Part shown: in pieces, positions 8,674 through 16,686 of the stretch
Layout: each line of letters begins with the position of its first letter
Numbering within the stretch: position 1 is the stretch's first letter
NCBI RefSeq assembly: GCF_000219215.1
Contig: NC_015727.1
Span: forward strand, 310,001-374,000
Source: Cupriavidus necator N-1
GTDB taxonomy: Bacteria > Pseudomonadota > Gammaproteobacteria > Burkholderiales > Burkholderiaceae
Reading direction: 5' to 3'
Length of the DNA: 64,000 nt
Translations under genes and position numbers: made by a program
Notes under the pieces: model-generated
What the model saw: the letters and a program-made list of their open reading frames with translations, nothing else
Databases searched by the model: none
Told to the model about the DNA's origin: nothing

Positions 8674-9381
8674 ATGGAAGTTTATCAAAAGCACTCACAT
8701 GTTTCGGCGAAGATTGATGCAGGAATTCGTTGGGATTTTGAATCTTCGCATTCGTCCGATATTTCCAGAATCTGGACTTTCCTGACCGAACGTCAGCCGA
8801 AGATATTCAACGGCCCGGTCTTGATGTCCCACGATATGTCAGGTGACGATCTTTCGCTGGAGGTACATTTGCTCCGGACGTCCTACGCAGCGTTCATGGC
8901 GTGGCGCGAACTCAACCATCCCATCAAGAGCGCGAAACTGTGTTTTCCGATTGCGGCAGTCAAGACATCGGATGATTTCTTCCTGCTGGGCACGATGGCG
9001 TCGCATACTTCGAATGCAGGGCTGAGCTATTTCCCCTCCGGAACGTTGAATGACGATGATGTACTGCAGGACGGCACGGTGGCATTGGAGCATTCTCTGG
9101 TTCGAGAGGTCAAGGAAGAAACCGGCCTGACCCATGAAGACTTCGAGCTAGCCAATGGCTGGACCCGGGTGGAGAACGATGTGCGTTGTGCTTTTTTCAA
9201 GGAAGCCAGGCTAAAATTGTCTCGCGCGGAAGTGTCCGAAAGGATTGGGACATTTCTAAAGGATCAGGTCGATCCAGAACTGTCGAGAGTCCTGTTCGTG
9301 AAATATCCTTCGGACCTGGCCGGACTCAAGCTGCCGGCTGTTCAACGCGAGTATTTTGAAAGAGTCTTGCCTGATCGTTGA
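8674..9381 (+). CDS. Nudix-like hydrolase
   Basis: 235 residues with GAGGA 7 bases before the ATG and only 31 bp after the murB-like stop, so it is likely the last gene of the operon. The core Nudix helix is REVKEETGL (144-152), preceded by FPSGTLNDDD. The Glu that normally lies eight residues before the Arg is not conserved, as in some divergent Nudix proteins with an insertion before the helix. The N-terminal 85 residues match nothing I recognise. Nudix enzymes split nucleoside-diphosphate-X bonds, so a role in releasing a product from a UDP (or other NDP) carrier fits this operon, but that is inference. Confidence 0.8.
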   Translation: MEVYQKHSHVSAKIDAGIRWDFESSHSSDISRIWTFLTERQPKIFNGPVLMSHDMSGDDLSLEVHLLRTSYAAFMAWRELNHPIKSAKLCFPIAAVKTSDDFFLLGTMASHTSNAGLSYFPSGTLNDDDVLQDGTVALEHSLVREVKEETGLTHEDFELANGWTRVENDVRCAFFKEARLKLSRAEVSERIGTFLKDQVDPELSRVLFVKYPSDLAGLKLPAVQREYFERVLPDR

Positions 9382-9410
9382 AATTACTTGTGCTAAATTT
9401 TTTGTAACGG

Positions 9411-9495
9411 GTCAAAACCCGCATCCGCGTCACGCTGGAGCATCCGTTTCGCATCTTCAAGCAGTTCGGCTTTCTCAAGGTCCGCTACCGGGGCG
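9411..9495 (+). pseudogene. IS5-type transposase C-terminal scrap
   Basis: One frame reads RVTLEHPFRIFKQFGFLKV followed by RYRG, the usual C-terminal block of IS5-group transposases. No further transposase sequence or inverted repeat is present. It marks the downstream break of the foreign operon. Confidence 0.7.
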
Positions 9496-10023
9496 ATGAA
9501 GAACACGCACTGGGGCTTGCCCTACGCCGCCGTGCTCGCCGAGCCCACTACCGCTGCGCAGCAACCGCCGCACCCTTCACCGCCACCACCGCCCCAGGCG
9601 AAGCGCCGGGATCAGCTCAACAAGGCGCTGGCCGAACCGAGCCTCTATGACGACGTGCTCTCCTATCTGAATCGCAACGGCTTTGGGGTGCCGGTGGCAG
9701 TACTTGATCGCGATTTCAGCGTGCCCTACGAGCCAAGAAAAGCCGTCGAAAAGGTCTGGCGCGACATCTACGCCGACCAGAACGGCGACCTCGAACTTCA
9801 GGAGCTCAGAGAGACGCTGGCCGATATCGCCGAGGGCTCCTCGACCTGGAAGTACCTGCACCTGATGGCGACGCGTCGGACCTTCGGCGACAGGCCAGCC
9901 TACTTCGGCACCGAGGGCGTCGCCTGGCTGGTGCCGACCATGGATAAAATTCCATTTCCGGAACTCTGGTCGGCGCGCGGCTTCATCGGCGATCCGCCGG
10001 CAGCGTGCCCGCATATGCATTAA
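9496..10023 (+). pseudogene. Tryptophan 2,3-dioxygenase-superfamily fragment (N-terminal part missing)
   Basis: The 175-residue frame starts within the IS5 scrap and has a Pro/Gln-rich stretch. It then resembles the C-terminal half of tryptophan-dioxygenase-like heme proteins: EKVWRDIYADQNGDLELQEL, STWKYLHLMATRRTFGDRPA, FGTEGVAWL and FPELWSARGF, which mirror the family's W..xY, WRFRH..RxxG, GTGGVxYL and FPELWxVR blocks. The N-terminal half, which should contain the proximal heme-contact His, is absent, so the protein is probably non-functional. In natural-product clusters such enzymes oxidise indoles or tyrosine derivatives. Whether it belonged to the operon upstream is unknown. Confidence 0.6.
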
Positions 10024-10045
10024 CTACCTGACTTAGTACAACCAA

Positions 10046-10129
10046 CGACGGCCCCATTCCAGTCTGGCGGACCAGACCCCGGATGAGGCATACTGCGCCT
10101 CACTGCCAGCGACCCAATCGGCAGCTTGA
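10046..10129 (+). pseudogene. IS3-family OrfB C-terminal scrap
   Basis: The frame reads RRPHSSLADQTPDEAY and continues to a stop at 10127, the characteristic end of IS3-family integrase-type transposases. Nothing upstream continues it. Confidence 0.75.
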
Positions 10130-10742
10130 CTGGAGTCGTGAAACTGGGCGGCGAGCCAAGTTACGGCGCGTTGTCTCTATCCGGTCGAAGTGTCGCTCTT
10201 AACGATCTGGCAATCTGGGAACGCTTGCAGCAGTCGGGTTGGCAGCGCAAAGAGCGAGGCAGGCGCTCCATTGGCACCAAGTGTAGATTGGTGCCGACCA
10301 TGGAAAACTGGAGGCGGCGGGGTGAGCCCTTCTATAAGGTTCTTTGCAAAGATTACTCATCTTGACGACCGGTTTGGGGAGCGTAGCACTGGCGAAGGTG
10401 GGCGGCAGGCGCGGGGCTGGGTGCGGGGCCTGGGGCGGGCCGGGAGTCTCATCGTCGTGCCATGACGGTGGCGCTGGTCGATTCCCAAACCAAGAGAAAA
10501 GGACCAGTCAGCAAGTGACTGATTAGGTTGGGGTTTTAGACAGGCATCAGCCGGAAAACCGCATGGATGCTAGGGGTGGCTACCCCGGTAAATTACGCGG
10601 AAATCAAGGGGCCCCATTGATACGCCACGTTCTCAGAATTAGTGGTCGCCAGTCGCAGAAATAGATCCTATGTAGGGGAAGAATCGCCAAGACGGCTAGC
10701 AGTAGGATTGATGGGGCACGAGCTCGCTCAATGGAGGGCATC
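10130..10742 (+). other. Non-coding region holding the left end of the IS110 element
   Basis: No credible gene. The last about 200 bp before the IS110 transposase contain short hairpins, for example GGGGT-GGCT-ACCCC near 10575 and the palindrome GGGGCCCC near 10611. In IS110-group elements the non-coding end upstream of the transposase encodes the bridge RNA that pairs with target and donor, so that RNA, if intact, would lie here. I could not define its borders by eye. Confidence 0.4.
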
Positions 10743-11897
10743 ATGAACGCCGATCACGCTACCGAACTACATGCTGAAGACGCCATCCTGGCGGTATCTC
10801 TCGAACTGTCGGCCGCACAATGGAAGGTTGCACTTCACGACGGATTCAGGGAGCAACCCGCGGTTCACTCGGTCGGTGCTCTACAAGCCGCTTCTCGACT
10901 GCAGGCCGTGCTTGATCTGATCGAGCAGCAAAAGCGCAAGTGGTCGCTGCCTTCGCATGTGCGTGTGGTCGTGAGCTACGAAGCTGGACAGGACGGATTC
11001 TGGATCCTTCGGTCGCTGCGCTCGCGCGGCATCGACTGTTATATGGTCGATGCCGCGAGCATCCCGGTGGAGCGCCACAAGCGGCGTGCGAAGACGGACC
11101 GCCTCGATGCAATCAAGCTCGTCACCAATCTACGTGCATGGCTACATGGCGAGCGAGACCGTATGCGGGTGGTGCGTGCGCCCTCTCTGCAGGATGAAGC
11201 GTCGCGTCATCTGATTCGCGATCGCGGACAACTGCAGAAGGAAGTCATGCAGCACCGCGACCGCATGCGCAAACTGCTTGTTACCGTTGGCTGTTGGGAC
11301 GAGGTTGACCACCGTGCATTCGCCAAGCGGCTCGCTCGCGGCGAACTGACCTGCCACGACGGCTCGCCGTTGCCAGACGAACTGCGCGAACGGTTGCTGC
11401 GTGAATCGCATCGCCTGGAACTCGCCGAGCAGCAACTCAAGGATCTCCAGCGTACTCTTCATGACCGCCTACCCGAGCCGGTACGTGAGCGAATCACCTG
11501 GCTCAAGCGCTTGAGGGGAGTGGGTGACATTGGTGCATCGCGTCTTATGCTCGAACTGTTCTGGCGGCAGTTCCGCAACCGCCGACAGCTCGGCGCGTGC
11601 GTAGGACTCGTGCCCCAGCCCTACGACAGCGGCCAGAGCCGGGTCGATCAGGGTATTAGCAAGCAAGGCAATCGACGGGTACGGGTTCAGCTTATCGAGA
11701 TGGCTTGGGGCTGGCTCCGATACCAGCCTGGCAGTGCGCTTACACGATGGTTCAACGAACGCACCCAAGGTACCGGGCCCAACCGCCGTGCCCGCCGCAT
11801 TGCCATCGTCGCGCTCGCCAGGCGCCTCGTGATTGCACTATGGCGTTACCTAACGGAAGGCATCATTCCCGACGGGGCCCAGTTCAAACTGGCATGA
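10743..11897 (+). CDS. IS110-family transposase
   Basis: 384 residues from ATG 10743 (GGAGGG just upstream). The N-terminal RuvC-like DEDD domain shows AVSLELSAAQWKVAL, VVSYEAGQDGFW and RRAKTDRLDAIKL. The C-terminal transposase_20 domain shows LRGVGDIGASRLMLELFW, the GLVPQPYDSGQS motif and the catalytic-Ser region DQGISKQGNRRVR. The first acidic residue is Glu rather than the more common Asp, a feature of this IS110 subgroup. No internal stops, so it is potentially active. Confidence 0.92.
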   Translation: MNADHATELHAEDAILAVSLELSAAQWKVALHDGFREQPAVHSVGALQAASRLQAVLDLIEQQKRKWSLPSHVRVVVSYEAGQDGFWILRSLRSRGIDCYMVDAASIPVERHKRRAKTDRLDAIKLVTNLRAWLHGERDRMRVVRAPSLQDEASRHLIRDRGQLQKEVMQHRDRMRKLLVTVGCWDEVDHRAFAKRLARGELTCHDGSPLPDELRERLLRESHRLELAEQQLKDLQRTLHDRLPEPVRERITWLKRLRGVGDIGASRLMLELFWRQFRNRRQLGACVGLVPQPYDSGQSRVDQGISKQGNRRVRVQLIEMAWGWLRYQPGSALTRWFNERTQGTGPNRRARRIAIVALARRLVIALWRYLTEGIIPDGAQFKLA

Positions 11898-12227
11898 CAT
11901 CAGTTGCGATGTCGCAAAACAATCGAGGGTGAGATGAGTTGTGCCCGCGCAGATCGCTGGCCTGCTGAGCGCGGCCGATAATTAGATGGGGCACATCTCC
12001 CGGATTGCACTATCCGGCGCCACGCGCATAAAGGATGAGGCCGGTACTACCGGCGGATAGAAGTTGGTGAGACGTCGATGTCTCACGTGCGCACCAGCCG
12101 TCTCCCCCTTACGTTAGTCGAGCCCACGCAGCCCGACCTCGAGGACTCTTTATGATCTGAATCTTTGTAGAAAGCTTGTCGCCACTTGACAAACTATTCC
12201 CCATAGAAGCGATCTGCAACATGAGGA
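11898..12227. other. Intergenic, probable right end of the IS110 element
   Basis: 330 bp with no convincing ORF. IS110 elements lack clear inverted repeats, so the right boundary cannot be drawn. Confidence 0.35.
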
Positions 12228-12611
12228 TCACGCCGTTGGCCTGGCAAACGCGCGCAACCAGGGCTCCAAATGAGCAATGTCAAAAGTGCCAGACTCCAAC
12301 ATCTGAATTATCTCGATGTGGATTTGCATCGACGGACGCTGCAAGCGCCAGCCGTTGATCCGCAAGAACACATCGGCAGCAGCGAAGGCGATCCGCTTGT
12401 TGCCATCCACAAAAGGATGGTTGATGGCGAGACTCTCGAGCGCCGCCGCCGCCTCGGCCACGATGTCCTCGTAGTAGCCCGTCTGCGGCCTGAACAGCGC
12501 GGACTCCAGAGCGCCGGGATCACGGACTCCGGGCGCGCCGCCATAGCGTTGCATCAACGCGGTGTGCATTCCGAGCACATCGGCTACGGTCAGGTAGTCA
12601 CGTCCGCTCAT
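12228..12611 (-). CDS. doc: Doc-type (death-on-curing, Fic-fold) toxin
   Basis: 127 residues from ATG 12611; a GTG one codon upstream (12614) is also possible. It contains YLTVADVLGMHTALMQRYGG and the Fic core HPFVDGNKRIAFAAADVFL, matching HxFxxGNKR. Doc toxins phosphorylate EF-Tu and arrest translation until the antitoxin neutralises them. The start lies 3-6 bases past the stop of the upstream antitoxin gene, the normal TA order. It sits in a mobile-element-rich stretch, as stabilisation modules often do. Confidence 0.93.
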   Translation of the reverse strand: MSGRDYLTVADVLGMHTALMQRYGGAPGVRDPGALESALFRPQTGYYEDIVAEAAAALESLAINHPFVDGNKRIAFAAADVFLRINGWRLQRPSMQIHIEIIQMLESGTFDIAHLEPWLRAFARPTA

Positions 12612-12617
12612 CACCGA

Positions 12618-12848
12618 TCACTTGGCCAGTTCGCGGTACAGGCTGTCGAATTCGTCGAGGCTGGACGCGAACGACGCCATCACATGACGGCGCGGACGTT
12701 CTCTCTGCTGGCGGTCGATGTAGTCGCGCAGAGCCTCGTCGAGCACCGCCTGAAACTGGCGTCCCTGCGCTTCGGCAATCTGACGCAACGCCGCCAGCAC
12801 TTCAGGCGCGGCTTGGGAGGAGAATTTTTCGCGGGCGACAGTGGTCAT
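12618..12848 (-). CDS. Antitoxin partner of the Doc toxin
   Basis: 76 residues from ATG 12848, chosen because GGAG lies 7 bases upstream; the open frame extends to 12893 without a site. The N-terminal part (REKFSSQAAPEVLAALRQIA) looks like a ribbon-helix-helix DNA-binding segment, and the acidic C-terminus (SLDEFDSLYRELAK) would wrap the toxin. Pairing with doc is by adjacency. It is not a classical Phd sequence. Confidence 0.8.
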   Translation of the reverse strand: MTTVAREKFSSQAAPEVLAALRQIAEAQGRQFQAVLDEALRDYIDRQQRERPRRHVMASFASSLDEFDSLYRELAK

Positions 12849-12860
12849 AGCAGGCTCCAG

Positions 12861-12888
12861 CATGATAGATCTTGACATTTCATGATAG
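12861..12888 (-). promoter_or_regulatory. Possible antitoxin operator: two CATGATAG repeats
   Basis: CATGATAG occurs at 12861-12868 and 12881-12888, two helical turns apart (20 bp), immediately upstream of the antitoxin start. Autoregulation through such repeats is usual for TA operons; binding here is inferred. Confidence 0.45.
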
Positions 12889-13025
12889 AGCAAGATGGGA
12901 AAACTTGCCGCCGCTCAGACGGTAGGGGCCAACTGCTGGTCGTGGTTGATAGCGAACCGACCGCCGTAGCTTGCCCCTCCACCGATCAATAGGTTCGTCA
13001 CGAGGGCATCCTGCGCTAAGGTCGC

Positions 13026-14327
13026 TTAGTTTCCGGTTGCCTTCGCGGCCACGGCATGTGCGGGCGTTCCGGCTGGGGCGGCCCACCCGATCCGGTGCCG
13101 TTCCTGCGTGGCCTGATGGCGCGCGTCGTCCTCCGTATGCAGATAGGCGCTGGTGGTAGAAATGGACGTGTGCCCAAAATTATCCCGCACATAACGCAAA
13201 TCTACCTGCCGGTCGGTCATGTGCGAGCCGGCGGTGTGGCGCAGCCAGTGGGCCGAGGCGCTGGCCAGCACATCGGCCTGCGCTTCCCAGTCGGGCCCGC
13301 GGGCGCGCAGGCGCGCGGCCGCCAGGCCGAACACCTCCTTCAGGATCAGGTGCAGCGCGCCGCGTGACAGGCCTTTGTCACGGTGCTCGCGGCCCTCGCG
13401 GCCGATTACAGGTAGCAACAGCGGGCGCGTCTCGCCGGGGTGCGGGGTGGGCGCCAGCCCATGGGCGCGGCGATACCGCGCCAGTTCGGCAATCAGTTCG
13501 TCGGTGGCCGGCACCAGCCGGGTCTTGTTGCCCTTGCCGGTGACCTCCAGCCACCAGCGCTCGACGCCCTGGGCATCGCGCCGGCAGAAGAAGGCGCCCA
13601 TGGCCGTGCCGGTGACTTCCGCCGCGCGCAAGCCGCCCAGATAGAGCACGGTCAACAGCCAGCGGCAGCGCGCCGCATGCAGGCGCTCGCGCTCGGTGGC
13701 GGTGTCGGTCGCCCCCGGCATCGCCTCGATGGTCTCCTTGACCGCGTCCCACAGTTCGTGGCTCAGGTAGCGCGTGATGCGCGGCTGCGTCGGCGTGCGC
13801 CGGCGGCGCGCGAGCGCGAGCGGGTTGCCGGCCAGATAGCCGGCCTCGGTCAGCCAGGCGAACAGCGCGTTCAGGATCACCAGCGCCTGGCGCACGCTGC
13901 GGGGCGCCAGTGGTCCGGCAAACGGGCGCCAGTCGGGATGGCTGCGCGCGAGTTTTTTGCCGCCGGCCAGCACCCAGCGCGCGGCCAGTTGCGGGTCGGC
14001 CAGAAAACGCTCGTACGTGAGCAGGTCCTCGTGCGTGAGCGACGATAGCGGCTTGCCCAGTTGCAGCACCGCCCATAGGAGCAACCGCTCGACCTCGCGC
14101 CGGTAGGCGGTCAGCGTCGCCGCGCTGTCGGCATAGCGCGCGAGCCAGGCGGTGACGGCGGCGAGGTCGTCGGCCGCGGCGATGCGGGTGGCGTTGGCGG
14201 AGGCGCGGTTGCTGCCGGCGACGCCGGACAGTGCCGGAGGCAGGCGCAGGCGCTCCAGCGGGATGGGAAGCGCGGTGGGGAGCGGGGCGGCCGGGCCGTC
14301 CAAAGGTGGGAGCGGGAGCAATTCCAT
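13026..14327 (-). CDS. Tyrosine recombinase / site-specific integrase (full-length copy 1)
   Basis: 433 residues. The N-terminal SAM-like core-binding domain covers about residues 55-190 (AVTAWLARYADSAATLTAYR, VILNALFAWLTEAGYLAGNP). The catalytic domain shows Arg in LYLGGLRAAEVTG, Lys in VTGKGNKTRLVP, HWLRH in SAHWLRHTAGSHM, and the His/Tyr end NFGHTSISTTSAYLH. All catalytic positions are present, so it may be active. Two damaged relatives lie at 16854-17478 and 48774-49688, all on the same strand. Proteins of this type are common on Cupriavidus/Burkholderia mobile DNA; the recombination sites are unknown. Confidence 0.93.
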   Translation of the reverse strand: MELLPLPPLDGPAAPLPTALPIPLERLRLPPALSGVAGSNRASANATRIAAADDLAAVTAWLARYADSAATLTAYRREVERLLLWAVLQLGKPLSSLTHEDLLTYERFLADPQLAARWVLAGGKKLARSHPDWRPFAGPLAPRSVRQALVILNALFAWLTEAGYLAGNPLALARRRRTPTQPRITRYLSHELWDAVKETIEAMPGATDTATERERLHAARCRWLLTVLYLGGLRAAEVTGTAMGAFFCRRDAQGVERWWLEVTGKGNKTRLVPATDELIAELARYRRAHGLAPTPHPGETRPLLLPVIGREGREHRDKGLSRGALHLILKEVFGLAAARLRARGPDWEAQADVLASASAHWLRHTAGSHMTDRQVDLRYVRDNFGHTSISTTSAYLHTEDDARHQATQERHRIGWAAPAGTPAHAVAAKATGN

Positions 14328-14428
14328 GAGTAGGCGCCGTATTTTCGGAATCGGCGGAGCTTGGGGGAGCGGTCAAATCGGGCCGCCCCTCGGCTGCTAT
14401 GCCGTCACTGCCGAAGTTTCTGTGGACC

Positions 14429-14806
14429 CTAAACCCGAATGACGAGGTCGGAATACTTCCAGACGTGTTCGTCTGCCGATAGCAGTCGCAATGGTTCGGT
14501 GATCGCCTGAGCGACCAGCAGCCGATCAAACGGATCGCGATGGTGGTTTGGCAGATGACGCACTGCGGCGGCATGCGTGTTCGTCACAGGAAGCTCGCGA
14601 AAGCCTGCGGCGGTAATTTCAGCGATGAGTTCGTCGACATCGACTTCGATCTTGTCGAGGCCCGCCTTGATGGAGATTTCCCAGATGCTGGCCGCACTGA
14701 TGAAGACCTCCTCGGCATCCAGGATCAGTTGCTGCGCGGTCTGGCTCAACTTCGGGTCATTCGTGACCGCCCAGAGGAAAACATGGGTATCGAGCAGGAT
14801 GCGCAT
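14429..14806 (-). CDS. vapC: VapC-type PIN-domain toxin
   Basis: 125 residues. PIN-domain acidic residues are visible in MRILLDTHVFLWAV (Asp6), ISAASIWEISIK (Glu) and the RDPFDRLLVAQA motif, followed by LLSADEHVWKY. VapC toxins are Mg-dependent RNases. The ATG overlaps the antitoxin stop (TAATG), typical of coupled vapBC operons. Confidence 0.93.
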   Translation of the reverse strand: MRILLDTHVFLWAVTNDPKLSQTAQQLILDAEEVFISAASIWEISIKAGLDKIEVDVDELIAEITAAGFRELPVTNTHAAAVRHLPNHHRDPFDRLLVAQAITEPLRLLSADEHVWKYSDLVIRV

Positions 14807-15042
14807 TACCGTCCCTCGAATGCGGCCAGCAAGTCATCCGGGAGCGGCGCGTCGAAGTCATCCGCCGTGCGGATCTTGCCCTGCAGCCCGCCGAGGCGTC
14901 GTCGGGGCTTTGGCTTTGCGAACGGCACGATCCGGACCACCGGCTTGCCCGCCTTCGCAATCACGACCTCGTCGCCTGCCGCCACCTCTTCGATGAGCCG
15001 CGAAAGGTGCGTTTTGGCCTCATGAATGTTCACCGTCCGCAT
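14806..15042 (-). CDS. Phd/YefM-type antitoxin of the VapC pair
   Basis: 78 residues starting MRTVNIHEAKTHLSRLIEEV, the Phd/YefM DNA-binding fold, with VVIAKAGKPVVRIVPF. The C-terminal tail (DDFDAPLPDDLLAAFEGR) should bind the toxin. GAGGAG lies upstream of the ATG, and an ACTAA-type short repeat at about 15060-15080 may be the operator. Confidence 0.9.
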   Translation of the reverse strand: MRTVNIHEAKTHLSRLIEEVAAGDEVVIAKAGKPVVRIVPFAKPKPRRRLGGLQGKIRTADDFDAPLPDDLLAAFEGR

Positions 15043-15203
15043 GGTCTTCTCCTCAGAATGAACTTAGTCTAGTTTAGTCCATTACGTTCGGCAAGAGGTC
15101 CGGTTGCCCGCGGCCTGCCTTGTCCTGCTGGAGACACCACCATTTTTGATGACCATGGAGGCGACCCCGTTCCACGCTAAAACATCCTCCAACGCAAGGT
15201 CGT

Positions 15204-15230
15204 CGTCGTCACACAAATTGCGGAAGACCC
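15204..15230 (+). repeat. 27-bp sequence identical to 49680-49706
   Basis: The two sites are identical over 27 bases. On the minus strand the sequence begins GGGTCTTCCGCAATTTGTG, which resembles the terminal repeat of ISL3-family elements, but no ISL3 transposase is present at either site. Possible solo IS end or recombination footprint. Confidence 0.7.
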
Positions 15231-15274
15231 ACTTTTGCTTCGGTATGCGGATAATGAAGTTCGGGGCCGCGCAT

Positions 15275-16453
15275 TCACTCGCCGCTTCCTGCGTCGTTTA
15301 GCCGGCCAAGGCGTGCCTCCAGCTCCTGCCTTGTCCTGGCCAGTTCCGCGGCCAGCAGATTCTCGTTAGGCAACACGGTCTGGTATTCGGCGGCCAGCAC
15401 CTTGTTCGGCAGGCCCTCCAGCGCGTAGTGCGCCTCGTTGCTACCCTTGCTCGCGCACAGGATCAACCCGACGGGCGGGTTTTCGCCCGGCTTCATCCAG
15501 TGCTCGCGGGCGTAGTTCAGGTACATGTGCATCTGGCCGGCATCAGCATGGCTGAATTTGCCGATCTTGAGGTCGATGACCAGCAGGCATTTGAGCTGGC
15601 GGTGGAAGAACAGCAGATCGACGCGAAACCAGCTGTCGTCGATGCGTAGACGGCGCTGACGCCCGACGAAGGCGAAGTCGTCACCCAGTTCCAAGAGGAA
15701 GTCGGCTAAGTGCTGGATTAGCGCCTCCTCGAGGTCCGACTCGGAATACTCGTCCTTCAGATTGAGAAATTCCAGCACGAGCGGGTCCTTGAAGGCCTGT
15801 TCGGGTGTGATGACTTCGACGCTTTCGGCTACTTCGCCTTTCTGCAACATGGCGGCCTTGTTGCGTGACAGGGCAATGCGTTCGTAGAACTGGCTATTGA
15901 TCTGTCGGTCAAGTTGCCGTACCGACCAGCCGCAGCGCAGGGCTTCAGTTTCGTAGAATCCGCGCGCCATCTCATTGCGCACCGAGAGCAGTCGGACGTA
16001 CGCAGACCAGGGCAGCGGGAAGGCTTTGGCCAGCTCCGACAGGTCGAGAGAATTCCGGGACAAGGCTTTGGAAATCTCGTCACCAGTGGAAATGGCAGAC
16101 GGTGTCTGCGAAATTCGGGCGGTGGGCAATTTCGCAGACGGTGTCTGCGAAATGTGGTCGATGGGCCAAGCTTGGTAGAACAGTCGCATCTGTTCCAGAT
16201 TGCGCTCCGAGAAGCCTCGCCCGAACCTCCTCGAGAGATCAGCCGAGAGCCGCTTGAGCAGGGCTTGCCCGTAGCCAGCGCGGTCCTGCCCGCCCTGCTC
16301 AAACTCGACGATGCGGCGGCCAATTTCCCAGTAGGTGGCAGTCATCAGGACGTTGACGCTTCGCGCCGCGGCTCGACGGGCGTCTTCCAGCAGCGCGACG
16401 ATGTCGCCGTGCATGCTGCCGTAGTCGGCACGGGCCGGAATAAGTTCGCTCAT
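15275..16453 (-). CDS. DUF1016 / YhcG-type PDDEXK nuclease-domain protein
   Basis: 392 residues. The N-terminal DUF1016 region has MTATYWEIGRRIVEFEQGG and FGRGFSERNLEQMRLFYQAW. After a variable linker comes the PD-(D/E)xK domain, with FRVDLLFFHRQLKCLLVIDL and KIGKF supplying the D...(D)xK residues, then LPNKVLAAEYQTVLPNE. Such proteins sit in genomic islands beside recombinases and restriction genes and are thought to act on DNA; the exact function is unproven. The linker holds two ISQTPSA repeats encoded by 20-bp direct repeats. The ATG overlaps the stop of the remnant upstream gene. Confidence 0.88.
   Translation of the reverse strand: MSELIPARADYGSMHGDIVALLEDARRAAARSVNVLMTATYWEIGRRIVEFEQGGQDRAGYGQALLKRLSADLSRRFGRGFSERNLEQMRLFYQAWPIDHISQTPSAKLPTARISQTPSAISTGDEISKALSRNSLDLSELAKAFPLPWSAYVRLLSVRNEMARGFYETEALRCGWSVRQLDRQINSQFYERIALSRNKAAMLQKGEVAESVEVITPEQAFKDPLVLEFLNLKDEYSESDLEEALIQHLADFLLELGDDFAFVGRQRRLRIDDSWFRVDLLFFHRQLKCLLVIDLKIGKFSHADAGQMHMYLNYAREHWMKPGENPPVGLILCASKGSNEAHYALEGLPNKVLAAEYQTVLPNENLLAAELARTRQELEARLGRLNDAGSGE
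16095..16153. repeat. Paired 20-bp direct repeats with a palindrome inside the nuclease gene
   Basis: GCAGACGGTGTCTGCGAAAT occurs at 16095-16114 and 16134-16153. The second copy extends into a perfect inverted repeat with 11-bp arms and a GGT spacer (16129-16153). In protein terms this gives two ISQTPSA motifs in the linker. Confidence 0.9.
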
Positions 16454-16686
16454 GCCTGCACCTCGTTCACCCGTTCATCGTCATCGCCAAAGAGGCGCGC
16501 CACCTCCGCAATGTAGCCGCGCATCCGAGCGATCGGATCCTTCGGGTCGGCATACTCGAGGCCGGTCTTGGCGTTCGGGCTTTGCAGCCCGCCGGCTCCG
16601 CGAGTGGATGTTCCTTGTTTACGGATGGGGGCAGTGATGCCGTCTTCCCGTCGTCGACCTTGCCCGGCGTGCTGAATTCGCTGCGG
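16450..16686 (-). pseudogene. C-terminal remnant of a gene upstream of the nuclease
   Basis: The frame is open from a TAA at about 16689 with no start codon and ends YADPKDPIARMRGYIAEVA, RLFGDDDERVNEVQA, stop. The TGA overlaps the nuclease ATG (ATGA), so the two were once co-transcribed. The tail is reminiscent of proteins found beside DUF1016 genes, but I cannot name the family. Confidence 0.5.

Noticed and set aside
9930..10300. 16-bp TGGTGCCGACCATGGA seen twice (near 9930 and near 10283)
   Set aside because: Short and without a supporting structure; could be chance or a small local duplication, too weak to call a repeat element.
12880..13086. Small minus-strand ORF between the antitoxin and integrase genes
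   Set aside because: Arg/Gly-rich, no start site, overlaps the antitoxin promoter.
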